Part shown: positions 36,740-44,447 of the stretch, one piece after another
How positions within the stretch are numbered: position 1 is the first letter of the stretch
How the letters are laid out: each line of letters starts with the position of its first letter
Source: an uncultured Acidimicrobiales bacterium
GTDB taxonomy: Bacteria; Actinomycetota; Acidimicrobiia; Acidimicrobiales; Hopanoidiivorantaceae
Assembly: GCA_958295755.1 (NCBI GenBank)
Contig: OY282367.1
Span: forward strand, 578,294-642,293
Direction: 5' to 3'
DNA: 64,000 nt
Notes under the pieces: generated by a model
What the model was told of the DNA's origin: nothing
Database searches by the model: none
Seen by the model: only the letters and a program-made list of their open reading frames with translations
Position numbers and translations under genes: made by a program

Positions 36740-38002
36740 ATGACTTCAGAACTTCTTCGCATCGCAACTGCCGGCTCCGTAGATGACGGCAAATCCACCC
36801 TCATCGGTCGTCTGCTGTACGACACCAAATCGATCCTTGCCGACCAGCTAGATGCTGTAGAAGCTGCATCGGAGCGCATGGGTATCGATTATGTGAATCT
36901 CGCCTTACTCACCGACGGTCTTCGAGCCGAGCGCGAGCAAGGCATCACCATAGATGTGGCGCATCGCTATTTTGCCACGCACCGCCGCAAGATCATCATT
37001 GCCGACACACCTGGGCACATTCAATACACCCGCAATATGGTCACCGGGGCATCCACCGCCAATCTTGCCATGGTGCTCGTGGATGTGCGACACGGAGTTG
37101 TAGAGCAGTCGCGCCGCCATGCCTTCATCGCCTCTTTGTTGGGTATTCCGCACATCGTTTTGTGCGTAAACAAGATGGACTTAGTAGATTACAGCGAAGT
37201 TGCTTTTGAGGAAGTACGACAAGACTTCAAAGAGTTCGCCCAGAAGCTGGATGTGCCAGATCTTTGCATCATTCCCGTCTCTGCTCTGCACGGCGACAAT
37301 GTGGTGGGGCGGTCGAAGAACATGGCATGGTATGAGGGGCCGTCTTTGTTGCATCAGCTCAACGAGGTGCATATTTCATCTGACAGCAACCTCATAGATG
37401 CACGCTTTGCGGTGCAGTATGTGCTGCGGCCGCATTCGGACGAATTCCACGACTATAGAGGGTATGCGGGCACGGTGGAGAGCGGAGGTTTTCGGACCGG
37501 CGAAGAAGTAATGGTTCTGCCATCTGGATTTGAGACGCGTATTTCTTCAATAGACACCGCTGATGGGCCTGTAACAGAGGCTGTGGCGGGCGAGGCTGTG
37601 TCGCTGCGATTAGAAGACGATTTGGATGTCTCCAGAGGTGACATGATCTGCAGGTCTGGGAATCGTCCGACAGTCAGTCAAGATGTGGATGCCATGATCT
37701 GCTGGATGTCGGAGCAGGGTGAGTTGCGACCGAAGAACAAATATGCCGTGAAGCACACTTCCCGCTGGGTGCGAGCACTCGTGGACGACATCAAGTATCG
37801 CTTAGATATCAATACGCTCAGCCGAGACGAAGAATCCGAATCTCTTGGTTTGAACGAAATAGGGCGAGTGAAGTTGCGCACTACTGCGCCATTGTTTTTT
37901 GACCCTTACCAGAGGAATAGGGCGACTGGTAGCTTTATCCTCGTGGATGAGACCACGAATGCGACAGTGGCTGGTGGCATGATTTTGAGGGAAGCAGCCT
38001 AA
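36740..38002 (+). CDS. cysN: Sulfate adenylyltransferase subunit 1 (GTPase)
   Basis: The 420-residue EF-Tu-like GTPase partner of CysD. G motifs are visible: GSVDDGKST (G1), ERAEREQGITIDV-like region REQGITIDV (G2), DTPGH (G3) and NKMD (G4). The two beta-barrel domains follow. The CysC kinase domain that is fused to CysN in many Actinobacteria is absent; a separate cysC follows. I chose the ATG at 36740 since the conserved N terminus begins there and it clears the cysD stop. Confidence 0.93.
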   Translation: MTSELLRIATAGSVDDGKSTLIGRLLYDTKSILADQLDAVEAASERMGIDYVNLALLTDGLRAEREQGITIDVAHRYFATHRRKIIIADTPGHIQYTRNMVTGASTANLAMVLVDVRHGVVEQSRRHAFIASLLGIPHIVLCVNKMDLVDYSEVAFEEVRQDFKEFAQKLDVPDLCIIPVSALHGDNVVGRSKNMAWYEGPSLLHQLNEVHISSDSNLIDARFAVQYVLRPHSDEFHDYRGYAGTVESGGFRTGEEVMVLPSGFETRISSIDTADGPVTEAVAGEAVSLRLEDDLDVSRGDMICRSGNRPTVSQDVDAMICWMSEQGELRPKNKYAVKHTSRWVRALVDDIKYRLDINTLSRDEESESLGLNEIGRVKLRTTAPLFFDPYQRNRATGSFILVDETTNATVAGGMILREAA

Positions 38003-38050
38003 TGGTTTGCTTGCCGAGTTTCTGGAGGCGATCTGACATCTGAAGCTGTG

Positions 38051-38641
38051 ATGTCTGAAGCAGTTATTTGGCACCCGTCTTCGTTGCCGAGAGAGCAACG
38101 TTGGGTGGCAGTCGGGGGTAGAGGGGCAACCATCTGGTTCACTGGCTTGTCGGGTTCGGGGAAATCTTCGGTAGCTGTAGAGGTCGAGCGGCTGTTAGTG
38201 GAGCAAGGGCGGGGTGCGTATCTGCTTGATGGAGACAATCTCCGCCACGGGCTGAATGCCGACTTAGGCTTCAGCGCGGCCGACCGAGACGAAAATGTGC
38301 GCAGAGTAGCTGAAGTAGCACGCCTGATAGCAGACGCTGGTTTGGTGACACTTGTGCCTGTGATAAGCCCGTACCGCAAAGCTCGCCAGCACGCCCGGGA
38401 AATGCACACTGCGGCAGCACTGCAATTTGTGGAGGTCTATGTCGACACACCCTTGGAAGTATGCGAAGAGCGAGATCCAAAAGGGCTGTATCAGTTAGCC
38501 AGAGCCGGCAAGATTAAAGGCTTCACAGGCATAGACGACCCTTATGAGCCCCCCGAATCCCCAGAGCTAACATTGCGCCCCGAAGACGGCAACGCCCAAA
38601 CCCAAGCCCAACGGGTGGCGGAGTTCTTGGCTAAGGCCTAA
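38051..38641 (+). CDS. cysC: Adenylyl-sulfate kinase
   Basis: CysC phosphorylates adenylyl sulfate to PAPS. The 196-residue product has the P-loop GLSGSGKSS, the LLDGDNLRHGLNADLGFS substrate segment, DRDENVRRVAEVA and the lid GIDDPYEPPESPEL. It is downstream of cysN by 48 bp on the same strand and completes the PAPS pathway. A GTG three bases upstream of the chosen ATG is possible. The gene ends 11 bp inside the 3' end of the convergent gatD. No PAPS reductase is in the window, so the PAPS may feed sulfation. Confidence 0.93.
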   Translation: MSEAVIWHPSSLPREQRWVAVGGRGATIWFTGLSGSGKSSVAVEVERLLVEQGRGAYLLDGDNLRHGLNADLGFSAADRDENVRRVAEVARLIADAGLVTLVPVISPYRKARQHAREMHTAAALQFVEVYVDTPLEVCEERDPKGLYQLARAGKIKGFTGIDDPYEPPESPELTLRPEDGNAQTQAQRVAEFLAKA

Positions 38642-39467
38642 TATGGCGGATTGCTCGACCACGGCGGGGACTGGGGGTGGTAGAGCGTTGGAAGGCTGTG
38701 GCATGGGCTGAGTACTCCCAGTGGTCGTGCAGGGGGAGAAGGAGGGGAGGTGTGCTGTAGCGATGAGTTAGTGCCCAGGTGAGTAACAGATCAGCTAGAC
38801 GGGGGTTGCGAGGCAGTAGAGGGCCGTGAAGGTATGTGCCGATTGTGTGGTTTTGGACCGCGCCTTCTGTATTGTCTGAGCCGTTATTGCCATGTCCGTG
38901 TATGACTTTGCCCAGAGGTTTGGCGTCTGAGCCTAGGTGGGTGCGACCAGCGTGATTTTCATAGCCAGCTACCAAGACGGCAAAGTTAGAGTCGGGGCGA
39001 GCTTCTATGAGAATGTCGCCGATGAGTCGAGTATCGCCTGCGGTGGTCTCTATATCTAGGGCAGCAAATCCTGGCAGTGCCACACCGTCGGCAGTTGCGT
39101 AGCTGTGCCCTGCCAGCTGGTAGCCACCACACACGAAAAGCCCCACTGCGCCATCTGCTAAGAATTCTCTTAAGGCATCGGCTTTGGTGGCTATGAGATC
39201 TTGGGCGACTGTGACTTGATCGTTGTCTTGACCTCCTCCAAGGTAAAACATATCGAAGCAAGAGTTGGTATGACTGTTAGAACTACTAGGTTCTGAGGAA
39301 AGCCGGGGAGACGGCAATGTCTCGCCGAGTCCGCATTCTGTGATATCTAGGTGCATTCCTCGCCAAGCCAGCCTTTTCGCCAGCACAGCTATATTGCCTC
39401 GGTCGGCGTAGACATTCATCTCGCGGGGATAGAGGTGGCAGAGGCGGACTGTCGGGCGGTTAGTCAT
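38631..39467 (-). CDS. gatD: Lipid II isoglutaminyl synthase, glutamine amidotransferase subunit
   Basis: GatD frees ammonia from glutamine and passes it to MurT, which amidates the D-Glu of lipid II. The 278-residue class I amidotransferase (CobB/CobQ-like) begins HLYPREMNVYADRGNI, has the nucleophile in LFVCGGYQLAG (Cys113) and the catalytic His in IGTYLHGPLLPRNP (His214). Its ATG overlaps the murT stop as TAATG, so the pair is coupled. A short Ser-rich insertion (about residues 52-66) is unusual. The frame also opens 15 bp earlier, but the coupling fixes the start. Confidence 0.92.
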   Translation of the reverse strand: MTNRPTVRLCHLYPREMNVYADRGNIAVLAKRLAWRGMHLDITECGLGETLPSPRLSSEPSSSNSHTNSCFDMFYLGGGQDNDQVTVAQDLIATKADALREFLADGAVGLFVCGGYQLAGHSYATADGVALPGFAALDIETTAGDTRLIGDILIEARPDSNFAVLVAGYENHAGRTHLGSDAKPLGKVIHGHGNNGSDNTEGAVQNHTIGTYLHGPLLPRNPRLADLLLTWALTHRYSTPPLLLPLHDHWEYSAHATAFQRSTTPSPRRGRAIRHIRP

Positions 39468-40942
39468 TAGTTTGTTTCCCAAAATGGCGAAGCTATGCCG
39501 CGAGAAGTGAGTTCAGAGCGGAGTTCTAGTGTGGCTGTGTAGGTGGGGAGGGCAAAAATGGTGTCGCTCGGGGTTTCTATTGCTCGGTCGAGCGAGGCGG
39601 TGAGGGAAGGGATTACTTCTATGGTGGGAAATGTTGTTGCAGTGTCAGTCTCTCTAGTGTCAATATCGCTACCTTGGATATCGCTGTAGCGGAAGCGAAG
39701 ACCTAGTTCGTAAGCTCGGTCGCCACTGCATATTATGTGGCTGGCGCATGAGAGTAAATCCTCGTAGTCCACATCCCAGATCCATGAGACATCCTGGCCG
39801 TCGGCAATTCTGTCGTTCAAGATGATGAGCAAAGTCGGCAGATGAGAGCCTGTTTCTGAGGATAGAGACTCTGAGGGTAGAGACTCTGAGGATATTGATG
39901 GGTTTTGTTTCGGTGAGCTGATAACCGCATCATTTATGGTGCGGATGTTTTCGTTGGCACCGGTGGGGTTCTTCGCCAAGAGAATCACGATTTTTTTGTC
40001 CCCAATATTGAGCGTCTCCCAACGTCCGAAAACTGGGTCGGTTTCGCTCACGGATTTGGCTATGGCTTTGCCACTAAAGCCGAGGGCGTGAGCGGCTGTG
40101 GCTGCGGCGATGGTGTTATAGGAGTTGTGCAGACCCGGCAAAGATGTAGTGAATTCTAGAGTTCCGTCAGGTGTGCTGAGCTTGATCGGTTCTTCCCGCC
40201 TGATTTGATTGGCTTCGTAGTGGAGGTCGGGTCTTTGCCAGCCGCAGTTTTCGCAACGCCATTTGCCAAGGTGTCCTACGGTGTGGATGTCATAAGACAA
40301 AGCAGCCCGGCAGTGTCGGCAGCGGGTTGCATCGGCAGCATGAGGAAGGTAGCCTCGGTCAACGCAAGGATCGCTGATACCGAAAAACAGGGTGTCTTCT
40401 CTGCCTTCTGCCAAAGCGACCAGAGCAGGGTCGTCGGCGTTTACTAGTAGTTTGGTGCTGGGGTTGAGCTTGGAGATCATGTCTTGCCAACGTTGGGCTA
40501 TCAGCTCTAGCTCACCGTGACGGTCTAGTTGGTCTCGGAACAAGTTCATCAGCAGCACAAGCTGAGGTGAGATACGCTCGCTTACATCGGGCAGGGCAGC
40601 TTCGTCTACTTCAAAAATTCCGTAATCGTAGCGGCGTTTGGTAGAAGCTAAAGGTAGCAGTGCGACGGTTACGCCTGATACCAGGTTGGCACCAGCAGAG
40701 TTGGCACACACTGACAAGCCGTCGGCTTTTGCACAGCTAGAAAGCAAGCGAGCGGTAGTGGTTTTGCCGTTAGTGGCTGAAAGCACGACGCTACCTTTTT
40801 GTAGGCGTTTGGCTAAATCTGAGATGGCTGAAGGCCATAGCTTCAAGGCGACTTTGCCGGGAAGTGTGGTGCCGCCCCATCTTCCTGAAAGGCGAGCAAT
40901 TCGCCCTGTTATGTTGGCCAGCCACACCGCGATTTTGTGCAC
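39467..40942 (-). CDS. murT: Lipid II isoglutaminyl synthase, Mur ligase subunit
   Basis: MurT is the Mur-ligase-like partner of GatD in lipid II amidation. The 491-residue product has the ATP loop SATNGKTTT (residues 55-63), the MNLFRDQLDRHGEL region, and a Cys4 zinc ribbon (Cys208, Cys211, Cys230, Cys233) inserted in the middle domain, typical of MurT. LAKNPTGANE is the conserved C-domain motif. A Ser/Glu-rich insertion (about residues 355-375), encoded partly by a 15-bp repeat near 39870, is specific to this gene. The start is GTG, without a clear ribosome site, so it may be placed elsewhere. Confidence 0.92.
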   Translation of the reverse strand: MHKIAVWLANITGRIARLSGRWGGTTLPGKVALKLWPSAISDLAKRLQKGSVVLSATNGKTTTARLLSSCAKADGLSVCANSAGANLVSGVTVALLPLASTKRRYDYGIFEVDEAALPDVSERISPQLVLLMNLFRDQLDRHGELELIAQRWQDMISKLNPSTKLLVNADDPALVALAEGREDTLFFGISDPCVDRGYLPHAADATRCRHCRAALSYDIHTVGHLGKWRCENCGWQRPDLHYEANQIRREEPIKLSTPDGTLEFTTSLPGLHNSYNTIAAATAAHALGFSGKAIAKSVSETDPVFGRWETLNIGDKKIVILLAKNPTGANENIRTINDAVISSPKQNPSISSESLPSESLSSETGSHLPTLLIILNDRIADGQDVSWIWDVDYEDLLSCASHIICSGDRAYELGLRFRYSDIQGSDIDTRETDTATTFPTIEVIPSLTASLDRAIETPSDTIFALPTYTATLELRSELTSRGIASPFWETN

Positions 40943-40998
40943 ACAATTAGGCTAGTGTGAGGCAGTCGCAGTATATGGATTGCTCCAATGACTGCTGG

Positions 40999-41054
40999 CA
41001 TAGTGAAGTTGGCATAGTGAAGTTGACCCAGTGAAGTTGGCACAGTGAAATAGC
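40999..41054. repeat. Four tandem 14-bp repeats upstream of pilin-like gene
   Basis: CATAGTGAAGTTGG is present in four contiguous variants (CATAGTGAAGTTGG, CATAGTGAAGTTGA, CCCAGTGAAGTTGG, CACAGTGAAATAGC). They lie directly upstream of the predicted -35 element of the next gene. Confidence 0.75.
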
Positions 41055-41056
41055 TG

Positions 41057-41084
41057 TTGCCTTAGTGCCTTTTGCCAGTAAAAT
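41057..41084 (+). promoter_or_regulatory. Promoter of the pilin-like gene, leaderless
   Basis: TTGCCT and TAAAAT are 16 nt apart. The expected transcript start coincides with the ATG at 41092, and no ribosome site is visible, so the message is probably leaderless. Confidence 0.45.
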
Positions 41085-41091
41085 CTGAAAT

Positions 41092-41685
41092 ATGTTAGCC
41101 GTCAGGCATTTCTTTGGCAAGTTGACGGGCGGTGGCAGAGGTTGCCGTAGGAATTTCCGTGAAGAGCGTGGCGATTTTACTATTGCGTTGATGATATTTT
41201 CTGTTGTGCTCATCACCGTTGCCACAGTCGCTTATACCTGGCCAAAGTCCGCTTCTACTCGTTTTACAACTCAGCATGTGGCAACCCAAGCCTTGCGAGC
41301 AGGCATAGCTAGTGTTGCAGATGATGCCGCCGCCGACAGGAGTGATATTGCCAACAAGTGTTATGCCCGTGAAGCTGCGAAGTCGGTCATTGAGGACTAC
41401 CGCATTCACGGGGTGGTCATGAATATCGCAGATCCCACGATTAGACCTCTCGGAGATATTGATGGGCGTAGCCCAGAGGATTGCGAAAACTTAGGAGACC
41501 CCCAGGAGGAATACTTAGCAAATGCTTATCCGCGATGTGTGTCCACAGGCAATGGAGAAGCCTATCTGCTTCTCACTATCCAGTGGTATTTCACGAACCC
41601 TGGGAGCCTAATAGGTACGCAGGTGTCATCTAGATCCAGCGCGCAGGAGCCCATTCCGCCTGCTCTTGTAGAGCGACTTTGCTGA
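41092..41685 (+). CDS. TadE/pilin-like membrane-anchored protein
   Basis: A 197-residue protein with one N-terminal transmembrane segment (about residues 30-48) after a short basic leader; RGDFTIALMIFSVVLITVA resembles the leader-helix junction of TadE/TadG-like minor pilins, though the Glu at position +5 typical of pilins is absent. The rest is extracellular, with four Cys (for example KCYAREA and CENLGD). No other pilus genes are in the window. A general secreted protein with an N-terminal anchor is the alternative. Confidence 0.5.
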   Translation: MLAVRHFFGKLTGGGRGCRRNFREERGDFTIALMIFSVVLITVATVAYTWPKSASTRFTTQHVATQALRAGIASVADDAAADRSDIANKCYAREAAKSVIEDYRIHGVVMNIADPTIRPLGDIDGRSPEDCENLGDPQEEYLANAYPRCVSTGNGEAYLLLTIQWYFTNPGSLIGTQVSSRSSAQEPIPPALVERLC

Positions 41686-41765
41686 TTTCCTCAATCTGTA
41701 ACTTTTGAATTTCTAGTTAGATACGATAAGCTAAAAAGAAATCCCCAAATCAAACAGGAGAAACC

Positions 41766-42683
41766 ATGTCACATCCGCAAGCCGCGATATTCGCCGAAAT
41801 GGGACAACACCAATGGTATGTCCATCTCAGCCGCAACGATGGTGCCGACTTAGGTGCTATTCGTTCTGCGCTCACTCAACTGCGCTCCGACTGCGAAGCC
41901 AAGAGCATCAATCTCGTCTTAGGCTTTGGGCCCGATTTACTCGCCGACTTGGGTGGAGACGTACCTGACGACTTCCAGAAGTTCGAGACTGTGCAGTCTA
42001 CAGACGGTAGCGGACGCGAAGCCAAGGGCACGCAGGAAGAGTTACTTCTCTGGCTCAATAGCCCCCAAAAAGATGATGTTTGGAAGGCGCAGTATGATGC
42101 CCGTACTGCTCTGGCTGGACACATGTCGGTCGCCCGTGAGACGCCTACTTTCATCTATGGCGAATCTTTGGACATGACTGGTTTCATCGACGGCACGGGC
42201 AATCCTGAGCCATCTGATGAGCCGGAAGTGGCTTTGGTGCCAGATGGTTCTGCTGGCGCAGGCGGCAGTTTCATTTTGGCACAACGTTGGGTGCACGATC
42301 TCACCGGCTGGAATGAAATGTCGGTGGAAGATCAAGAAAAAGTATTCGGGCGCACTAAAGCAGATAGCACCCGTTTGGATCAGCAAGAAGACTTTTCGCA
42401 TCTGGCTCATGTGGAGCTCAGGGACGGCGAAACAGCAGATGCCACAAAACCAAAGCGCAACGAGATTGCCCGCCGTTCCACCCCGTATGCCTTCCATGAT
42501 GGCACTGTCGGACTTTACTTCATGGCTTTTTGCCGTGAGCAGGCCCCTTTCAGAGAGCGCCTGAGTGCTATGTATGGCCAAGACGGTCAACCTCGCGATA
42601 AGCTCACAGACTTCTCCAACCCTGCTTCAGGCTCGTACTACTTCGCACCTTCCGCTGAGCAACTTTCAAAGATGATCGGCTGA
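41766..42683 (+). CDS. Dyp-type heme peroxidase
   Basis: A 305-residue DyP peroxidase, probably class B. Marks of the family are the distal loop GFIDGTGNP (Asp142 as acid-base), FILAQRWVHDL, the HLAHV region with the probable proximal heme His, and RRSTPYAFHDGTVGLYFMAFCRE, which includes the conserved Arg. Such enzymes use peroxide on dyes, lignin-like phenols or heme. Encapsulin cargo tags often end such proteins; none is obvious here. AGGAG lies 6 nt before the ATG. It stands alone. Confidence 0.9.
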   Translation: MSHPQAAIFAEMGQHQWYVHLSRNDGADLGAIRSALTQLRSDCEAKSINLVLGFGPDLLADLGGDVPDDFQKFETVQSTDGSGREAKGTQEELLLWLNSPQKDDVWKAQYDARTALAGHMSVARETPTFIYGESLDMTGFIDGTGNPEPSDEPEVALVPDGSAGAGGSFILAQRWVHDLTGWNEMSVEDQEKVFGRTKADSTRLDQQEDFSHLAHVELRDGETADATKPKRNEIARRSTPYAFHDGTVGLYFMAFCREQAPFRERLSAMYGQDGQPRDKLTDFSNPASGSYYFAPSAEQLSKMIG

Positions 42684-42743
42684 TACCCACCGCAGTCTTG
42701 GTTGGTTGCTGCTAGGGTAGCCGACCACAAATTGGCGAATGCC

Positions 42744-44384
42744 ATGGCAAAAATTACTTTGCGTTCCCGAATAAACAAGGGGATGCTCAGGGCGCACGCC
42801 CGATTAGATACCAGGAGTGCTGATATAGCCATTTCGTGGCTTGTAGCACTCGCGCTATTCGTGGTGTTAGAGTGGTTCACTCTCGTTCGCTATTGGGGTC
42901 TAGGCTATGGTAGCGAGCTGGCTTCGGCGGTTCAAGGTGTCTGGCTCATCGGCGAGGGCTACTGGCCGGATTCCACCCTGTTGGGAGAAAGCTATATTGC
43001 TCAGCAAGCAAGCTTCATAATCTACCCGCTGGCGCAGTTGACTAAGATTTTCCCCGCGGCTCAGACTTTGCTGACAATCCAAGCCCTGGCACTTGCGCTC
43101 GGAGTTGTGCCTTTATGGAAGCTCTCCCGACAGGAAGCCAATCTGGGTGTTGGCACTTCTGTGGTGATCATCTTTGCCTATGGGGTCTCAGCAGCTATCC
43201 ATAATATGATCCTTGCCGGATTCCATCCCGAGATTCTTGCCATACCTGCTCTGCTCGGTATCGTTCTTTACACACGACTAGGTCGTAGACACCCTGCCTC
43301 GCAGATGGGGCAGTCGGCTAATGCTCTGCGGACTGCAACTCGGAGAGCTCCGAATCGAATGCTCACAGGACATCGCCACTGGTGGAATGTCACTCCGCTC
43401 GAAAAAACTAATCTATCTCGGCGGGATCTCATCTTGCTTTGGTTTTTTGTGGCGGTGGTGATATTTAGCAGAGCCGACCTCGCATTGGTAATTGCGGCTT
43501 ACGGGATTTTAGTTCTCATTGAGGGGCGTAGGAAGTTGGGTGGGACACTTTTCTGGGTTGGCGCAATATGGTTTCCGATTGTTGTGTGGGTGATACAGCC
43601 TGCGCTGTCGGGTGGAGATTATCTGTATATCCAGTATTTCAGTGACTATGGTACGGAAAACCCGTTGAATGTGATTGGTGGGATGTTTTCACAGCCTGGC
43701 GATGTATTGAGAGACATTTTCACTCAGAGCAACTTCATTACGATTGTAAGGCTCATCGCTCCGCTTGTATTTTTGCCGTTGGTGGCTTTTCGCTATTTAT
43801 TGCCCGCAATTCCGCTATATGCCTTGTACCTTGTGGCTGATGTTCCTGAAGGGTCTATCGCAGAGTCAACTCAGACTATTCCCCTTCTAGTGTTCGTATT
43901 CGTAGCTGCTGTATTCGCTCTTAAGCGCAGTGGACAGGTGTTGGTAGAGAGAGTAAGAATTAATAGGCAAGTGGTTATTGCTTTGGCTTTGGCTGCAGGG
44001 GTATTTTTCATCCAGGATTCTGGCACATCACCTTATCAAAACTCCTGGGGTTGGTACAATCAGAGCACTGATGAGACTATCCGTTTGGATGCTGTGGATA
44101 TCGTTCCAGAAGATGCCGTGGTGCGGGCATCGCCATCGTTCTTGCCGGGGCTTGCTGAGAGGGTAGGAGTATATGAGCTAGATACTACCGACCAAGCTCG
44201 TAATGACGCTAGCAGGTCTATGCAGGGGGTGGATTGGATATTGCTCGACTTAGACGATGCTCCCGTATGGGGCAACCAGTCATTAGAAGTGCAGCGGTTC
44301 GCAACCGTGCTACGACAAGCTGGTTGGGAGCAAGAATACTCCCTGTCAGGTGCCATAGTCTTCCACTACACGGGGAATGTCTGA
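42744..44384 (+). CDS. DUF2079 polytopic membrane protein
   Basis: A 546-residue membrane protein with about nine to ten hydrophobic segments. The motif MILAGFHPEILAIPALLGI and the RADLALVIAAYG stretch are typical of DUF2079, a GT-C-like family of unknown function with a relation to mannosyl- and arabinosyltransferases. A soluble C-terminal part (from about residue 440) faces outside. A glycosyltransferase role is an inference. The start is uncertain: a TTG at 42702 is possible; I use the first ATG. Confidence 0.75.
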   Translation: MAKITLRSRINKGMLRAHARLDTRSADIAISWLVALALFVVLEWFTLVRYWGLGYGSELASAVQGVWLIGEGYWPDSTLLGESYIAQQASFIIYPLAQLTKIFPAAQTLLTIQALALALGVVPLWKLSRQEANLGVGTSVVIIFAYGVSAAIHNMILAGFHPEILAIPALLGIVLYTRLGRRHPASQMGQSANALRTATRRAPNRMLTGHRHWWNVTPLEKTNLSRRDLILLWFFVAVVIFSRADLALVIAAYGILVLIEGRRKLGGTLFWVGAIWFPIVVWVIQPALSGGDYLYIQYFSDYGTENPLNVIGGMFSQPGDVLRDIFTQSNFITIVRLIAPLVFLPLVAFRYLLPAIPLYALYLVADVPEGSIAESTQTIPLLVFVFVAAVFALKRSGQVLVERVRINRQVVIALALAAGVFFIQDSGTSPYQNSWGWYNQSTDETIRLDAVDIVPEDAVVRASPSFLPGLAERVGVYELDTTDQARNDASRSMQGVDWILLDLDDAPVWGNQSLEVQRFATVLRQAGWEQEYSLSGAIVFHYTGNV

Positions 44385-44408
44385 CCTCATGTTGCTTGGA
44401 AAGATAGC

Positions 44409-44436
44409 CTGAATACATGAAGCTGAATACATGAAT
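44409..44436. repeat. Tandem pair of 14-bp repeats before the OLD gene
   Basis: CTGAATACATGAAG is followed directly by CTGAATACATGAAT. It lies between the DUF2079 stop and the ribosome site of the OLD gene. Confidence 0.75.
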
Positions 44437-44447
44437 TAGGAGCAACG

